DNA of 58,662 nt from Candidatus Kuenenia hertensis (lineage in GTDB: Bacteria > Planctomycetota > Brocadiia > Brocadiales > Brocadiaceae): the NCBI GenBank assembly GCA_021646465.1, contig SOET01000028.1, positions 1 through 58,662 of the forward strand, in the 5' to 3' direction. The position numbers and the translations under genes were made by a program. Positions 47,064 to 55,965 of the stretch are shown here, piece after piece; positions within the stretch are counted from its first letter, which is position 1; every line of letters starts with the position of its first letter. The notes under the pieces are model-generated. The model saw nothing but the letters and a program-made list of their open reading frames with translations. It did not search any database and was not told the DNA's origin.

Positions 47064-48096
47064 TCATGTCCTCCTTATATTCCAAAAAACCGTTTGTCTT
47101 CATCCAGTTATCATTGTATAGTTTGCTCAGGTACCGGGTACCGGAATCGGGTAACACTACCACAATATCTTTTTGTTTTTTTTGTTTTTTTTGTTCTTCC
47201 GCAACCTTTATAGCTGCCAATACGACGCTCCCGCTCGATCCCCCGGCAAATATCCCTTCTTCTCTTGCCAAGCGCCTTGTCATGAGAAACGATTCTTTTT
47301 CACTCACCTGTACGATATTATCGATAATGCTAAAATCAACCGCCTTTACAAGGTAATCTTCCCCGATGCCTTCCACCTTGTAAACATGAGGTTTACAAAG
47401 CTGCCCCGTTTTAAAATAGTTGTAAAAGACAGAACCTTCCGGATCTACCGCGATTATGTGTAAAGAGGGTTTCTGTTCCTTCAGAAATTTTCCCGCACCG
47501 CTCAATGTTCCGCCTGTACCGATTCCCGCAATAAAATAATCAATCTTTCCTCCTGTTTGTTTCCAGATTTCCGGGCCGGTGGAATAATAATGAGCATCGA
47601 TATTTCTGGGATTATTGTACTGATCGGGATAAAATGAACCGGGCGTTTCCTGCGCAATTTTCCTGGCGACGCTGTAATAACTTTCCGGCGAATCATGGGG
47701 GACGTCGGTTGGCGTTATCACCACTTCCGCCCCAAATGCCTTCATCAGGTTTATTTTCTCTTCACTCATCTTGTCAGGCATGGTAATAATGCATTTGTAT
47801 CCTTTCACTGCGGCAATCATTGCCAGGGCTGCTCCTGTATTGCCGGATGAATTTTCCACAATTGTTCCACCCGGCTTTAACAAACCTTTTCTTTCCGCAT
47901 CTTCTATGATGAATAATGCCATTCTGTCCTTTACACTTCCGGAAGGATTAAGAAACTCCAGTTTGGCAAATATATTTGCATTTAAACCCTTTGTAATTTT
48001 GTTCAACTGCACCATTGGAGTCCATCCAATCACCTTAAGAATATGAGGGCTTACTTGTCCGAATAGTTCTAATATATTTTTATCGTCAGTATAAAT
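47047..48096 (-). CDS. cystathionine beta-synthase/cysteine synthase-like PLP enzyme
   Basis: The PLP lysine is in NPSGSVKDRMA, the substrate loop is ENSSGNTGAALA, and GIGTGGTLSGAGKFL binds the phosphate. It has no C-terminal CBS regulatory domain. The first ordinary start is GTG 48033, but plausible coding (TDDKNILELFGQVSPHILK) continues upstream to ATT codons at 48099/48096, seven bases after AGAAAGGA, with no ATG, GTG or TTG. I therefore favour an ATT start at 48096; GTG 48033 remains possible. It forms an operon with the following lyase gene. Confidence 0.75.
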   Translation of the reverse strand: MYTDDKNILELFGQVSPHILKVIGWTPMVQLNKITKGLNANIFAKLEFLNPSGSVKDRMALFIIEDAERKGLLKPGGTIVENSSGNTGAALAMIAAVKGYKCIITMPDKMSEEKINLMKAFGAEVVITPTDVPHDSPESYYSVARKIAQETPGSFYPDQYNNPRNIDAHYYSTGPEIWKQTGGKIDYFIAGIGTGGTLSGAGKFLKEQKPSLHIIAVDPEGSVFYNYFKTGQLCKPHVYKVEGIGEDYLVKAVDFSIIDNIVQVSEKESFLMTRRLAREEGIFAGGSSGSVVLAAIKVAEEQKKQKKQKDIVVVLPDSGTRYLSKLYNDNWMKTNGFLEYKEDMNETKI

Positions 48097-48317
48097 AATC
48101 TATCCTTTCTTCTCGCGTAATTGATGGAGTTGATTTTTTCTATATATATGTTAAGGTCATTATGTTTTAATTATAGACAAGAATGAAGTTCACCACAATA
48201 ATGGCTTATAGATTTATTGTTAGGGATAAATTGCTTTCTTGAAATGATTTTTTTTTTGTTTTATTGACAGAATTATTTTTATGAGAGATATTCATTTTTG
48301 AAATATATTTGGAGTGA

Positions 48318-48935
48318 ATGCGTATGGTTAAAAATAATGTAAGAATATGCTTAATAGTTTTTACGGTGGCGATGTGTTTTGTTAATACGATAACCGCAAG
48401 CGAGTATGGACCGTGGGAGAATGGCGACTATGCGGTGTATGTGGATTCAATGGAGAATGTTACAAAGGCAGAGATAAAAAGCTCCTATCCGCGGGGATTG
48501 CTCATTTCATCATTTTTTCCTGATCCGTCTGTTACTGTCGACAGGGAACCTCCCATTGATCCTGGCATGCCTTCTGATATCATAAATGTTTACTTAATTA
48601 TTACCAACAATACAGGGCGCGATTTAACCTATACATTTAATTCCGGACAGTTGTTTGAAATAGAGATTATTGATTCGGAGGGAAATGTCGTTTCGTTATG
48701 GTCAAGGGACAAGGCCTTTACCGAAGCAATACAGATGCTGATACTCAGGCAGGGAGAATCATGGAAATTTGGCGGAGAAGTAGAATTGGCAACAGAAAAA
48801 GGAGAGGCGCTTCCGGCAGGGAACTACACGATTGTTATAGAAATGACCAGTTCTCCTGATGAAGATACCGATCACAAATCGGGGTCGGAACGAATCGGCG
48901 CTTCCGCACCGCTCTCCATACTTCATGCGTTGTGA
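48318..48935 (+). CDS. secreted BsuPI-domain protein
   Basis: A 205-residue protein with a signal peptide (about residues 1-27) and a C-terminal BsuPI-like immunoglobulin-type domain (NNTGRDLTYTFNSGQLFEI, then LPAGNYTIVIEMTS). In Bacillus this domain is an intracellular proteinase inhibitor; in other bacteria its role is unknown. GGAG lies before ATG 48318 or ATG 48324. It is a single gene. Confidence 0.7.
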   Translation: MRMVKNNVRICLIVFTVAMCFVNTITASEYGPWENGDYAVYVDSMENVTKAEIKSSYPRGLLISSFFPDPSVTVDREPPIDPGMPSDIINVYLIITNNTGRDLTYTFNSGQLFEIEIIDSEGNVVSLWSRDKAFTEAIQMLILRQGESWKFGGEVELATEKGEALPAGNYTIVIEMTSSPDEDTDHKSGSERIGASAPLSILHAL

Positions 48936-49156
48936 TAATGATGTGGGGAGAATTGGAAAAAATGTTGTGTTTGCAAAATTATTTATGAAGAATTATGAAG
49001 AATAAGGGTGAAGAATTCCCTTGACCTGCTTTAGAAAATACAGTACTTTTCTCGCTATACTTGTTATATAAACATGCCTTATATCTTCATTCTGTATATC
49101 GGTACTATTCAGTATTCTATATCATTAAGCTTAATTGCTTTTTATGCGGGTTTTGC

Positions 49157-49181
49157 AGGTCGGGTTTCTTACCCGACAATA
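49157..49181 (-). repeat. TCGGGTAAGAAACCCGA hairpin repeat
   Basis: GTCGGGTTTCTTACCCGAC forms a 7-bp stem with a 5-base loop. A degenerate copy in opposite orientation lies at 42041-42067. The gap 48936-49252 otherwise shows only a short tandem AATTATGAAG repeat at about 48981-49003. Confidence 0.5.
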
Positions 49182-49252
49182 CCTTTTGCGTATCACGTAC
49201 CTTATTGAGTTGGAATTAGACTTCCCGAAAGCCGACAGGGAATAACATATTT

Positions 49253-50371
49253 ATGGAAAAACAGAAAATACTGGAAAACACCTGGATAAGAGCACTACTG
49301 TGGTTTTGCGCGATTGCCGCATTCCTCGTGGTTTGCTATTATTTGAAAGGTATTTTGATATCGCTCTTTCTGGCGTTTACGGTAGCCTATATTGTTGACC
49401 CATTGGTCGATCTTATCTCGAAACGAAGATTCTTGTTTTCTAAACACAACGTACCACGCAGTCTGGCGATAGCGATTCTTTTAGTTGGAATGATACTTTT
49501 GTCAGGAGGGATTGCGGCTTACACAATACCGAAGACGGTAAATGGCGTCCAGCGTGTCGGAGTTGTACTGAAAAAACAGTATCCGAAGTATCAGGAAAAG
49601 GTGGAAAGAATTATTGAAAACTATAAAGATACCGAGATTGCGGCATTTCTTAAGGCACAATTAAGTATGCAAACTGATAGTGAAAAAGGTCCGCAGGAAA
49701 AACGTCCAAAAGTCCTGAAATATGTGTTTGCAATCATAAAAAACATCTTTCACAGCACATTCGGCCTGGTTGGTATAGTAATGAACATTGTCGTTTTCGG
49801 GGTAGTGACCATATACCTCCTGAAGGACTTTGATGTAATTATAATGAAGTGCAAAGGGCTGCTGCCGGTTTCGAAAAAAGAAAAGATCTATGAAACCTTC
49901 GGGAAGATAAATGAAAATTTACAGGCATTCTTACGGGGACAGATTACGGTGTGTATAATATTATCCATACTATACGGAATTGGCTTGACGGTTATTGGTG
50001 TGCCGCTTTCTTATCTTATCGCTATCATGGGAGGATTTGGAAACGTTATTCCCTATATCGGAATAATGCTTGGCCTTATTCCTGCGTTGATACTTACGTT
50101 TATCCAATATCAGGATATTACCCATTTGCTCCTTGTCGGGATGGTGTTTGGGATAGGGCAGTTCTTTGAAGGCACCATTATAACGCCAAAGATTGTTGGA
50201 ACAAAACTCGGATTGCACCCGGTTGCCATCATACTGTCCATTTTGATATGCAGTCAGATATTAGGATTTTTGGGTCTCTTACTTGCGGTTCCCATCGCAG
50301 CGGTGACGAAGGTGCTTATTGATGAGGGGTTGTTGAAATACAAAAACACAAATTTCTTTAAGAGTAATTAA
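49253..50371 (+). CDS. AI-2E family transporter (UPF0118)
   Basis: A 372-residue inner-membrane protein with the family layout: two helices at the N-terminus (about 12-45), one at 68-90, a soluble insertion, then a C-terminal bundle. The motif YIGIMLGLIPALIL and GTKLGLHPVAIILSI are typical. Relatives export autoinducer-2 or act as Na+/H+ antiporters; substrate is not predictable. It stands alone. Confidence 0.85.
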   Translation: MEKQKILENTWIRALLWFCAIAAFLVVCYYLKGILISLFLAFTVAYIVDPLVDLISKRRFLFSKHNVPRSLAIAILLVGMILLSGGIAAYTIPKTVNGVQRVGVVLKKQYPKYQEKVERIIENYKDTEIAAFLKAQLSMQTDSEKGPQEKRPKVLKYVFAIIKNIFHSTFGLVGIVMNIVVFGVVTIYLLKDFDVIIMKCKGLLPVSKKEKIYETFGKINENLQAFLRGQITVCIILSILYGIGLTVIGVPLSYLIAIMGGFGNVIPYIGIMLGLIPALILTFIQYQDITHLLLVGMVFGIGQFFEGTIITPKIVGTKLGLHPVAIILSILICSQILGFLGLLLAVPIAAVTKVLIDEGLLKYKNTNFFKSN

Positions 50372-50467
50372 GGGAATAAAGTCCATGTTTCCGGGAGAGC
50401 AATAACACATTTTTTTTATAGGAAAAAAATACCATATTTTATTCTCCATACAGGAGGACTATAAGAG

Positions 50468-50959
50468 ATGAACAAGGCACAGTGTCTCGTTGAATTAATA
50501 AAACTGGAATTAGCAATTTCTGATCTGTATATGTTTTTTTCTCAGAAATGTCCTGCAGACCGTTTTTTCTGGGAAAATATGGCGCAGGAAGAAAAAACGC
50601 ACGCTCTTTTGCTCCAAAGCAATAAGGAGTCCATTCTCACAAAGAAAGAATTTGCAAACGAGTTATTTGTTTTCAATAAAAACATACTGAGAGAAATAAA
50701 TGATAGTATTAAAAATATGATGCTGGACTTCGGGGAAAATACTCTTTCAAGAGAAGAGGCATTAAAGACAGCGCTTAGAACGGAAAAAACCGCAGGAGAG
50801 CTTTACTATCAATCGGCAATGAATATCAGAAGCGATGATGAATGTATAAAAATATTTCAGGAATTAAACAAAGAATTCGCGAACCATACGCAAAAAATTC
50901 AGAATTATATGAAAGAGAAGGGCATTAAATATGGGATATACGATGCAGGAGCGATCTAA
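50468..50959 (+). CDS. ferritin-like/rubrerythrin-type protein
   Basis: A 163-residue four-helix protein with AGGAGGA before ATG. Metal ligands are suggested by E14 (IKLELAISDLY), QEEKTH, ALRTEKTAGELYY and NKEFANH, giving a di-iron site. There is no rubredoxin domain. Such proteins detoxify peroxide or bind iron. It stands just outside the integrative element. Confidence 0.75.
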   Translation: MNKAQCLVELIKLELAISDLYMFFSQKCPADRFFWENMAQEEKTHALLLQSNKESILTKKEFANELFVFNKNILREINDSIKNMMLDFGENTLSREEALKTALRTEKTAGELYYQSAMNIRSDDECIKIFQELNKEFANHTQKIQNYMKEKGIKYGIYDAGAI

Positions 50960-51108
50960 ATGATAATCGTGAATCATGCATCAAATCATAGAGATTTGGT
51001 GAAGCTTGTCCTGAGTCTGTCAAATATGGGCGAATCCAATAAATCGACTAAAGAGTTTTTCCTATTTCGGGAGGCGGTTAATGGTTAGATTTTTAAAACC
51101 CCCTGATT

Positions 51109-51158
51109 TTACTGGTCGGGGTGGCGGGATTTGAACCCACGACCTCTTGAACCCCATT
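51109..51158 (-). repeat. left attachment site (tRNA-Pro 3' fragment)
   Basis: This 50-bp copy is identical to 58604-58653 and contains the tRNA 3' end with CCA (51113-51115 on this strand). It diverges right after the anticodon loop region, so it is a fragment, not a tRNA gene. From 51159 to 51603 I see only the integrase arm site at 51299 and AT-rich spacer. Confidence 0.85.
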
Positions 51159-51298
51159 TCTTTAAAGGCAATTTTTAGCAATTTTTATAACTAGCTGGCT
51201 TTGTGTCTGTTACGACTGTAATTGTTTATACCACAAACCTTACAACATATAAAAATTTCTGACGGTTCCTTTTCATTCCTTTCAATTCCGTAGGGTTC

Positions 51299-51315
51299 GG
51301 TCACAATTTGGTCAC
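51299..51315 (+). promoter_or_regulatory. putative integrase arm-binding site, left
   Basis: GGTCACAATTTGGTCAC (two GGTCAC separated by 5 bases) recurs exactly at 58541-58557, 47 bp before the right attachment repeat. In the excised circle the two would flank the core, as arm-type sites do. Confidence 0.5.
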
Positions 51316-51603
51316 GATTAATCAAATTATAAAGGTAATTTAATAAAACATGAAAAGACGCATTTATTATTAAATAATAAAATTACCACGTTCAATAACT
51401 TTTTTATTGCTAGAGTTAAAAAATGCAAATTATAAAGAGAGTTTAGGATAATGTACCAACGCAGTTGCGCAGAAAAAACATAAAACGATCACAGTTGTCC
51501 CTAATTCCCTCGCATACGCATTAAAATTTTTATATCAAGAATAAAGACCTCCGCAAACCTTTCCCTAAAATTTCCCCATTGAGTTATATGGGGTGGTATC
51601 CTC

Positions 51604-52347
51604 CTATTTAGATTTCACAGTTTCGAAGTCTTCTCCTTGAAAAGGAATGAATTGGTCCGGCCAATCTGTGATGAATTCACATAGTAATCTAAATTGTACT
51701 GGAGATTCTAAATTCACCCTAACAACAGAAACCTTCACATTTTTGGCACCGTTTTTAACTAAAAGATCGTTAAAATCTCTTACAAAAAAACCTGGACAAT
51801 ACCCTACAATCTCTGGTGGATCATCAGTCCTTAGTGCCAAAGCAAGAGAATCATAATTGTTCTGGATATCTTTCATTAAATATAATCTATTACTACGACT
51901 AAGATGTTGAATTCTTTCTATGTAGTTTGGTGGTAAATGTCTAATTCCATGTGAGAAAAAAGTTACCTTGTATCTATTATTTGTCTTTTCTGGAATAGGG
52001 AACATCTGGAGATTATCTGTAACTCTAATGCCTCCAGAACGAGCAAGTTCATCGAGTGGAGAGACATTATCTTCTCCCAAATTCAACCAGCTCAAATAAT
52101 CTTCGTATTCTGGTCTTGATTTTTGGAGTAGTCTATTTTTAAAAATTGGAAATAGTTCATCAGCTTCATATTTTTTATCTAAATCTAACATCTGACCAAA
52201 AGGTACGAAATGTCCCGCATTTTTTGCCAAATTAGCTCCATTCGTATATTGAAAAAAGAATTTAGTGTCTTTATATGACAATTTTCCTACTGGAATCCAA
52301 CTACGATTGATTGGATTTTGCCAAACGATAACAACCTGTTTAATCAT
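51604..52347 (-). CDS. HipA N-subdomain-like plus HIRAN-domain protein
   Basis: A 247-residue protein. Its first 90 residues (WIPVGKLSY, FVPFGQMLDLDKKYEADELFP) resemble the N-terminal subdomain of HipA. Residues about 130-205 (VTFFSHGIRHL, DIQNNYDSLALALRTDDPP, IVGYCPGFFVRDF) resemble HIRAN, a DNA-end-binding domain. Its start overlaps the end of the kinase gene by 8 bases. It therefore looks like the detached N-subdomain of a split HipA, fused to a DNA-binding module; in HipBST such a piece neutralises the kinase. Confidence 0.6.
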   Translation of the reverse strand: MIKQVVIVWQNPINRSWIPVGKLSYKDTKFFFQYTNGANLAKNAGHFVPFGQMLDLDKKYEADELFPIFKNRLLQKSRPEYEDYLSWLNLGEDNVSPLDELARSGGIRVTDNLQMFPIPEKTNNRYKVTFFSHGIRHLPPNYIERIQHLSRSNRLYLMKDIQNNYDSLALALRTDDPPEIVGYCPGFFVRDFNDLLVKNGAKNVKVSVVRVNLESPVQFRLLCEFITDWPDQFIPFQGEDFETVKSK

Positions 52348-53259
52348 TGCGAATAATCTTTTCTTGTAAATTTAATAATCGGGTTTTATTTTCAGCCAAA
52401 ATTTTTGTTGAAAAAACAATTTCTATCTCACTAATTAGGCTCTTGGGAGTTTCATCAAAAATTAATCTAATTTCATCATCAGTAATACATTCTAATTTTC
52501 CAACCAAAACAATGCCGCTTTACTATCATGTCTAGAAGCAATAAAAAATGTCTCTATAGTTTTCATTTGTTTCTTTTCTTTATCGAAAAAAGGTGTTATT
52601 GCTCTTTTAACAAAGTTGCTTACTGAGTAACCCTTATCCTTTGTATTTAGCTTTTTTTTACGTTCTTCATCAGTAAGTCTACAACCTAATCCAGAAGCAT
52701 GATCATAAGTTGGTGTCAAATGGATTTTGTTACTAGATGAATCTAATATAAATCCCCAATTTTCATGATGACGATCAGGATTTGAAATCCAACAATCAAA
52801 TAACAAATATCCTATAAACATTCCGATACTATTATTTATAATATTGTTTTCTATATATCCTATTGGTAAATTTATGTTTTTTAGTTTTAGCATGATGGCT
52901 AATACTGTACTTAATCTATATTCTCTAACCTTATAAAAGTCATATCTTGGATAATTATCAACAATTTTAGCTAAAATTTCATTGCCGAGAATTAATCGAC
53001 CATTTTTGGGTACAAAATTTGGTGTAACAACTCCTTCTTTATTATTCCATATAGCAAAATCATAATTTGCACATGGTAAATCTAATCGTTTTGCAAGTTC
53101 ACATGCAATTTTTTCCGACCAATTCTCGCCAGTTTTGATTCGACCAACTTTAAACAGTTTTTTAATTTTTTCCTTTTCATCATAAAACCAAAATTTCTCT
53201 TTAGTTCCAAGTGGCTCAATTTGATCATTATTTTTTATTTCTATTATTGGGTAAGGCAT
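52340..53259 (-). pseudogene. HipA-like Ser/Thr kinase, frameshifted near its 3' end
   Basis: The kinase core is clear: WISNPDRHHENWGFI (catalytic loop) and PTYDHASGLGC (metal-binding DFG-like). The open frame stops at 52492 after FWLEN, but the next frame continues LECITDDEIRLIFDETPKSL to TAA 52340, which overlaps the following start. Restoring one A in the run at 52496-52499 would join them. The true end is therefore probably 52340. ATG 53259 is the preferred start (53316 is also open). The catalytic part is intact even if truncated, so it may still be active. Confidence 0.7.
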
Positions 53260-53513
53260 AATTATTACTCGAAGGTATTGGGGGCGCACCTTGACAGGTT
53301 GTCCAAGAATATCCATTTTTGTTAATTTTCAAGTCATAAGTGTTTTAGTATCAATACCAATTTTTTGAGATTTTGCATCTTCGGACAACTTGTTGATCAG
53401 TGATTAAATGTATTTCAAAAATCGTATTTAGTATATCAGAAGGCCTGCATATTAAAATCTGTAATTGCTTCAAAAACTCCTTTTGTTAGTGCGTAAATTG
53501 ACGAAACTTTTTA

Positions 53514-53708
53514 TTACTTTTTCGTTTTACTTATTTCAGAAACAATATCTTCAATCGTAATGTCTTTAAATAACTCTTTTCGTGTTTTTGTATAATCCCC
53601 CTCTCCCTTTTCATAAAGAAGCATAAACTTTGTAGCCCCGGAGTAACCCAGTTCCTTTACCAGAGCTTTCCATCCCATGGTTTTTATTTCGGCAAATGTT
53701 GTTCCCAT
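53514..53708 (-). CDS. small antitoxin-like protein
   Basis: A 64-residue protein (TFAEIKTMGWKALVKELGYSG, then YEKGEGDYTKTRKELFKD) of a small family often found beside PIN-domain genes. It starts just after the stop of the PIN gene, whose final codons contain its ribosome site (GGAGGTG). It probably neutralises that toxin. Confidence 0.65.
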   Translation of the reverse strand: MGTTFAEIKTMGWKALVKELGYSGATKFMLLYEKGEGDYTKTRKELFKDITIEDIVSEISKTKK

Positions 53709-53709
53709 G

Positions 53710-54153
53710 TCATTTCACCTCCATCCCAATAAATTCTGCTAAACTTACAATTTTAATTTTTATAAAGTCTTTATGTTTTTTGAAACGATTGACAATATCA
53801 TCATCACAGGTAATAAAATAATCCGCTTGAGACCTTTCTGCAAGTGATATATGCAATGCGTCAATGTCTGAGAATCCAAATCCTTTTAACTCTTTTGCTC
53901 TGTTATAATCAGAGTTATTGATCTCAACAAATTCGTGTGCCAGCTCAAAATATGTTGAAATACGTGCGCTTTTTAAGCTGTCTGGGTTTTTATTATTTTC
54001 ATATGTTAAGGCATCCGAAGTGACAAGGACATAAACATCTGTTTCAATTTTCTCTAAAATATAGGTGAAAATACTTGTCTCTAATGCAATTCTATCATGT
54101 CCTTGATCGTCAAACGGTCTGTTGTAAACACACAAATCAAGATATAATTTCAT
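53710..54153 (-). CDS. PIN-domain toxin
   Basis: A 147-residue PIN-domain protein: acidic residues in LYLDLCVYNRPFDD, SDIDALHISLAE and FITCDDDIVNRF. It would be a ribonuclease toxin. The order toxin then antitoxin is reversed compared with the chromosomal Phd/VapC pair. It helps retain the element. Confidence 0.8.
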   Translation of the reverse strand: MKLYLDLCVYNRPFDDQGHDRIALETSIFTYILEKIETDVYVLVTSDALTYENNKNPDSLKSARISTYFELAHEFVEINNSDYNRAKELKGFGFSDIDALHISLAERSQADYFITCDDDIVNRFKKHKDFIKIKIVSLAEFIGMEVK

Positions 54154-54379
54154 ATTCTTGTAAATTAAGTATTATGAAAATAAACAATTGGGATTATGCT
54201 ATCCAGAATGATAAAATTTGTCAATAATTATATAAGACTAAATAAAATAATCATTTAAAGTTATATTAACATGACTTCATATAAAAAACAAAAAGCATCA
54301 GTGAACATGCGAATTAATAAAAAGCAAAAGAACAGATATATAATTAAAAATAATTATGTTTATACCGATATTAAAAACA

Positions 54380-54432
54380 AACACAGCATTATTTGATCTT
54401 CTGTTTTTTAGAAGATGAAAGAATGCTGTGTT
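54380..54432 (+). ncRNA. nested hairpin upstream of the unknown cargo gene
   Basis: AACACAGCATT (54380-54390) pairs perfectly with AATGCTGTGTT (54422-54432). Inside, after a 5x5 internal loop, ATCTTCT pairs with AGAAGAT around a T-rich loop. It may be an RNA element, an origin hairpin or, on the minus strand, a terminator. Function is not shown. Confidence 0.4.
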
Positions 54433-54480
54433 ATGGAACTGCTAACGGGCAAACTGAATAAATTAACGCAAAAACCTTCG

Positions 54481-54513
54481 CTCTTAGTGGAACGTATTTT
54501 GCGGAACTAAGAG
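54481..54513 (+). other. second hairpin before the cargo gene
   Basis: CTCTTAGT and ACTAAGAG enclose 17 bases, within which CGTA and TGCG can pair. With the nested hairpin 48 bp upstream it makes the 54154-54565 gap highly structured. No ribosome site for the following gene is obvious (ATTACGAAAAAAT before ATG). Confidence 0.4.
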
Positions 54514-54565
54514 GGAAGGGAATGACATGGGTTAAATAGGGTATTTTTGTATTACGAAAAAATAT

Positions 54566-55630
54566 ATGAAAAATGCCAATAATAGCTGGAAAGAAAAAAT
54601 AGACCCTGCCTTTGATAAGCCGGTAAAAACTTACATAAATTTTTTACGGCTGATAGGAAACCTCCCAAACGATGGACAGTTAAGTTTTGATGATGATTTT
54701 AAAAAACTCATAAACAAGAATATTAATATTTTGGAATGTTATGACAACAAAATAAAGAAAGAGATGGCTCAATTTATTGAGAACATAGGATTAACAGGAA
54801 AACACGAAGGAATGTTATTATTTAAAATAATCAATTCAATAGAGTATTACAATAATTTCTTAAAATTCATGCAAAAGCATAATATTATAAGAAATATATT
54901 TAAATTTTTTGTTAATGTGTTTATCAATTGTTTAGGTATTAGAATACAATTTCAAATGAAAGCATTGATAAAACTAACAGAAAAAATCCCAGAGAGAGAA
55001 AGCCTTCAATATTATAAAGAGAAATTTAATCATTTTATTAAGGAGTTGCAGAAAAACCCATTTTACAAAATTCAAAATGAATATTTATTATTAACATTTG
55101 CTCTTTATATTCGGATCATTTTTGCGAAAGTTGAAGAACTTGATAAGACAACAGAAAAAGAAGAAAAGAAAGAAACTGAGTATTTAAATGATCCAGTAGT
55201 GCTTAATCAAATATTTGGGTTTTTCTATTCAATTATGTCTCAAATTGCCCATCAGAAAACAATGAATGAACTTATAGAGAACATTGATGATAATAACTCA
55301 TTACACAAAGCAGTAACGATTGATAAGGGATTATTACAATATAAACCTATTCAAGAGAGGATACGTAAGGCAAAAATTTCTGGTGATAAAAGATTTTTCA
55401 AAGAATTGGGAAGATCAATAGCAAAAAGTCCACTTCAGAAGGTAGGATTACATAGCAAGACCTATGCAGTCTTAACATTTTTCATTAATATAGAACTCTA
55501 CAAGCTTACCAATGAAGAATTACACTTATTTCTTGAAGACTGCGGATTAACCCCACCAGCATATCCAGATGGTTTTAACAAATTCCTGCAAAGACATATC
55601 AGAAACAAACAAATCTTTACTACAACTTAA
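54566..55630 (+). CDS. unknown helical protein, element cargo
   Basis: A 354-residue protein that I do not recognise. It is lysine-rich and mainly helical, with a hydrophobic segment at about residues 107-128 (RNIFKFFVNVFINCLGI) that might cross or touch a membrane. The C-terminal third (ERIRKAKISGDKRFFKELGRSIAKSPLQ) looks like a separate domain. Two hairpins precede it and a terminator follows, so it is transcribed alone. In small integrative elements such lone cargo is often defence or anti-phage, but that is conjecture. Confidence 0.6.
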   Translation: MKNANNSWKEKIDPAFDKPVKTYINFLRLIGNLPNDGQLSFDDDFKKLINKNINILECYDNKIKKEMAQFIENIGLTGKHEGMLLFKIINSIEYYNNFLKFMQKHNIIRNIFKFFVNVFINCLGIRIQFQMKALIKLTEKIPERESLQYYKEKFNHFIKELQKNPFYKIQNEYLLLTFALYIRIIFAKVEELDKTTEKEEKKETEYLNDPVVLNQIFGFFYSIMSQIAHQKTMNELIENIDDNNSLHKAVTIDKGLLQYKPIQERIRKAKISGDKRFFKELGRSIAKSPLQKVGLHSKTYAVLTFFINIELYKLTNEELHLFLEDCGLTPPAYPDGFNKFLQRHIRNKQIFTTT

Positions 55631-55716
55631 ACATTCACAATAAAAAAGCTTAAGACTGGACAAAATTACCCATTGTCAGTGTCCTTTGAAAAAAACAGGC
55701 TATATGTAATTATTAG

Positions 55717-55749
55717 GCCATGGTGACAAAAATCATCATGGCTTTTTTT
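55717..55749 (+). terminator. rho-independent terminator after the cargo gene
   Basis: GCCATGGTGA pairs with TCATCATGGC (one G-T wobble) around a short loop and is followed by seven T. It ends transcription of the gene stopping at 55630. Confidence 0.75.
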
Positions 55750-55758
55750 ATTTCTCTA

Positions 55759-55810
55759 GCGTGTCGTAGGAGGGGCGCGAGCTGTGCGGGAGCGACGACA
55801 TATGACACGC
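55759..55810 (+). other. GC-rich inverted repeat, possible replication origin
   Basis: GCGTGTCGTA and TATGACACGC (one wobble) flank a GC-rich core in otherwise AT-rich DNA, 155 bp before the Rep gene. Rolling-circle origins and oriT sites often have this form. No nick site can be assigned from sequence. Confidence 0.35.
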
Positions 55811-55965
55811 ACGGATTGACAAGAATAGAATCAGATACAGAGGTAATCAATGTCTCATTATAGCCAGGTACATAGATATAGAAATCAATCAATAAACAAA
55901 TATTCACACAGGGTACGGTGCTTAGTAACACAGTACCCTCCCAATACATAATTGGAGTAATTTAA

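Noticed and set aside
49253-50371. Quorum-sensing autoinducer exporter
   Set aside because: The family name suggests this, but members also act as ion antiporters and no lux-type gene is near, so no substrate is claimed.
51109-51158. Complete tRNA gene at the left end of the element
   Set aside because: Similarity stops after the anticodon-loop region; the D-arm and 5' acceptor strand are missing, so it is the attachment-site fragment.
54566-55630. AbiF/AbiD-type abortive-infection protein with an associated RNA
   Set aside because: The N-terminus lacks the Abi_2 pattern, so the hairpin-plus-gene layout alone does not support that assignment.
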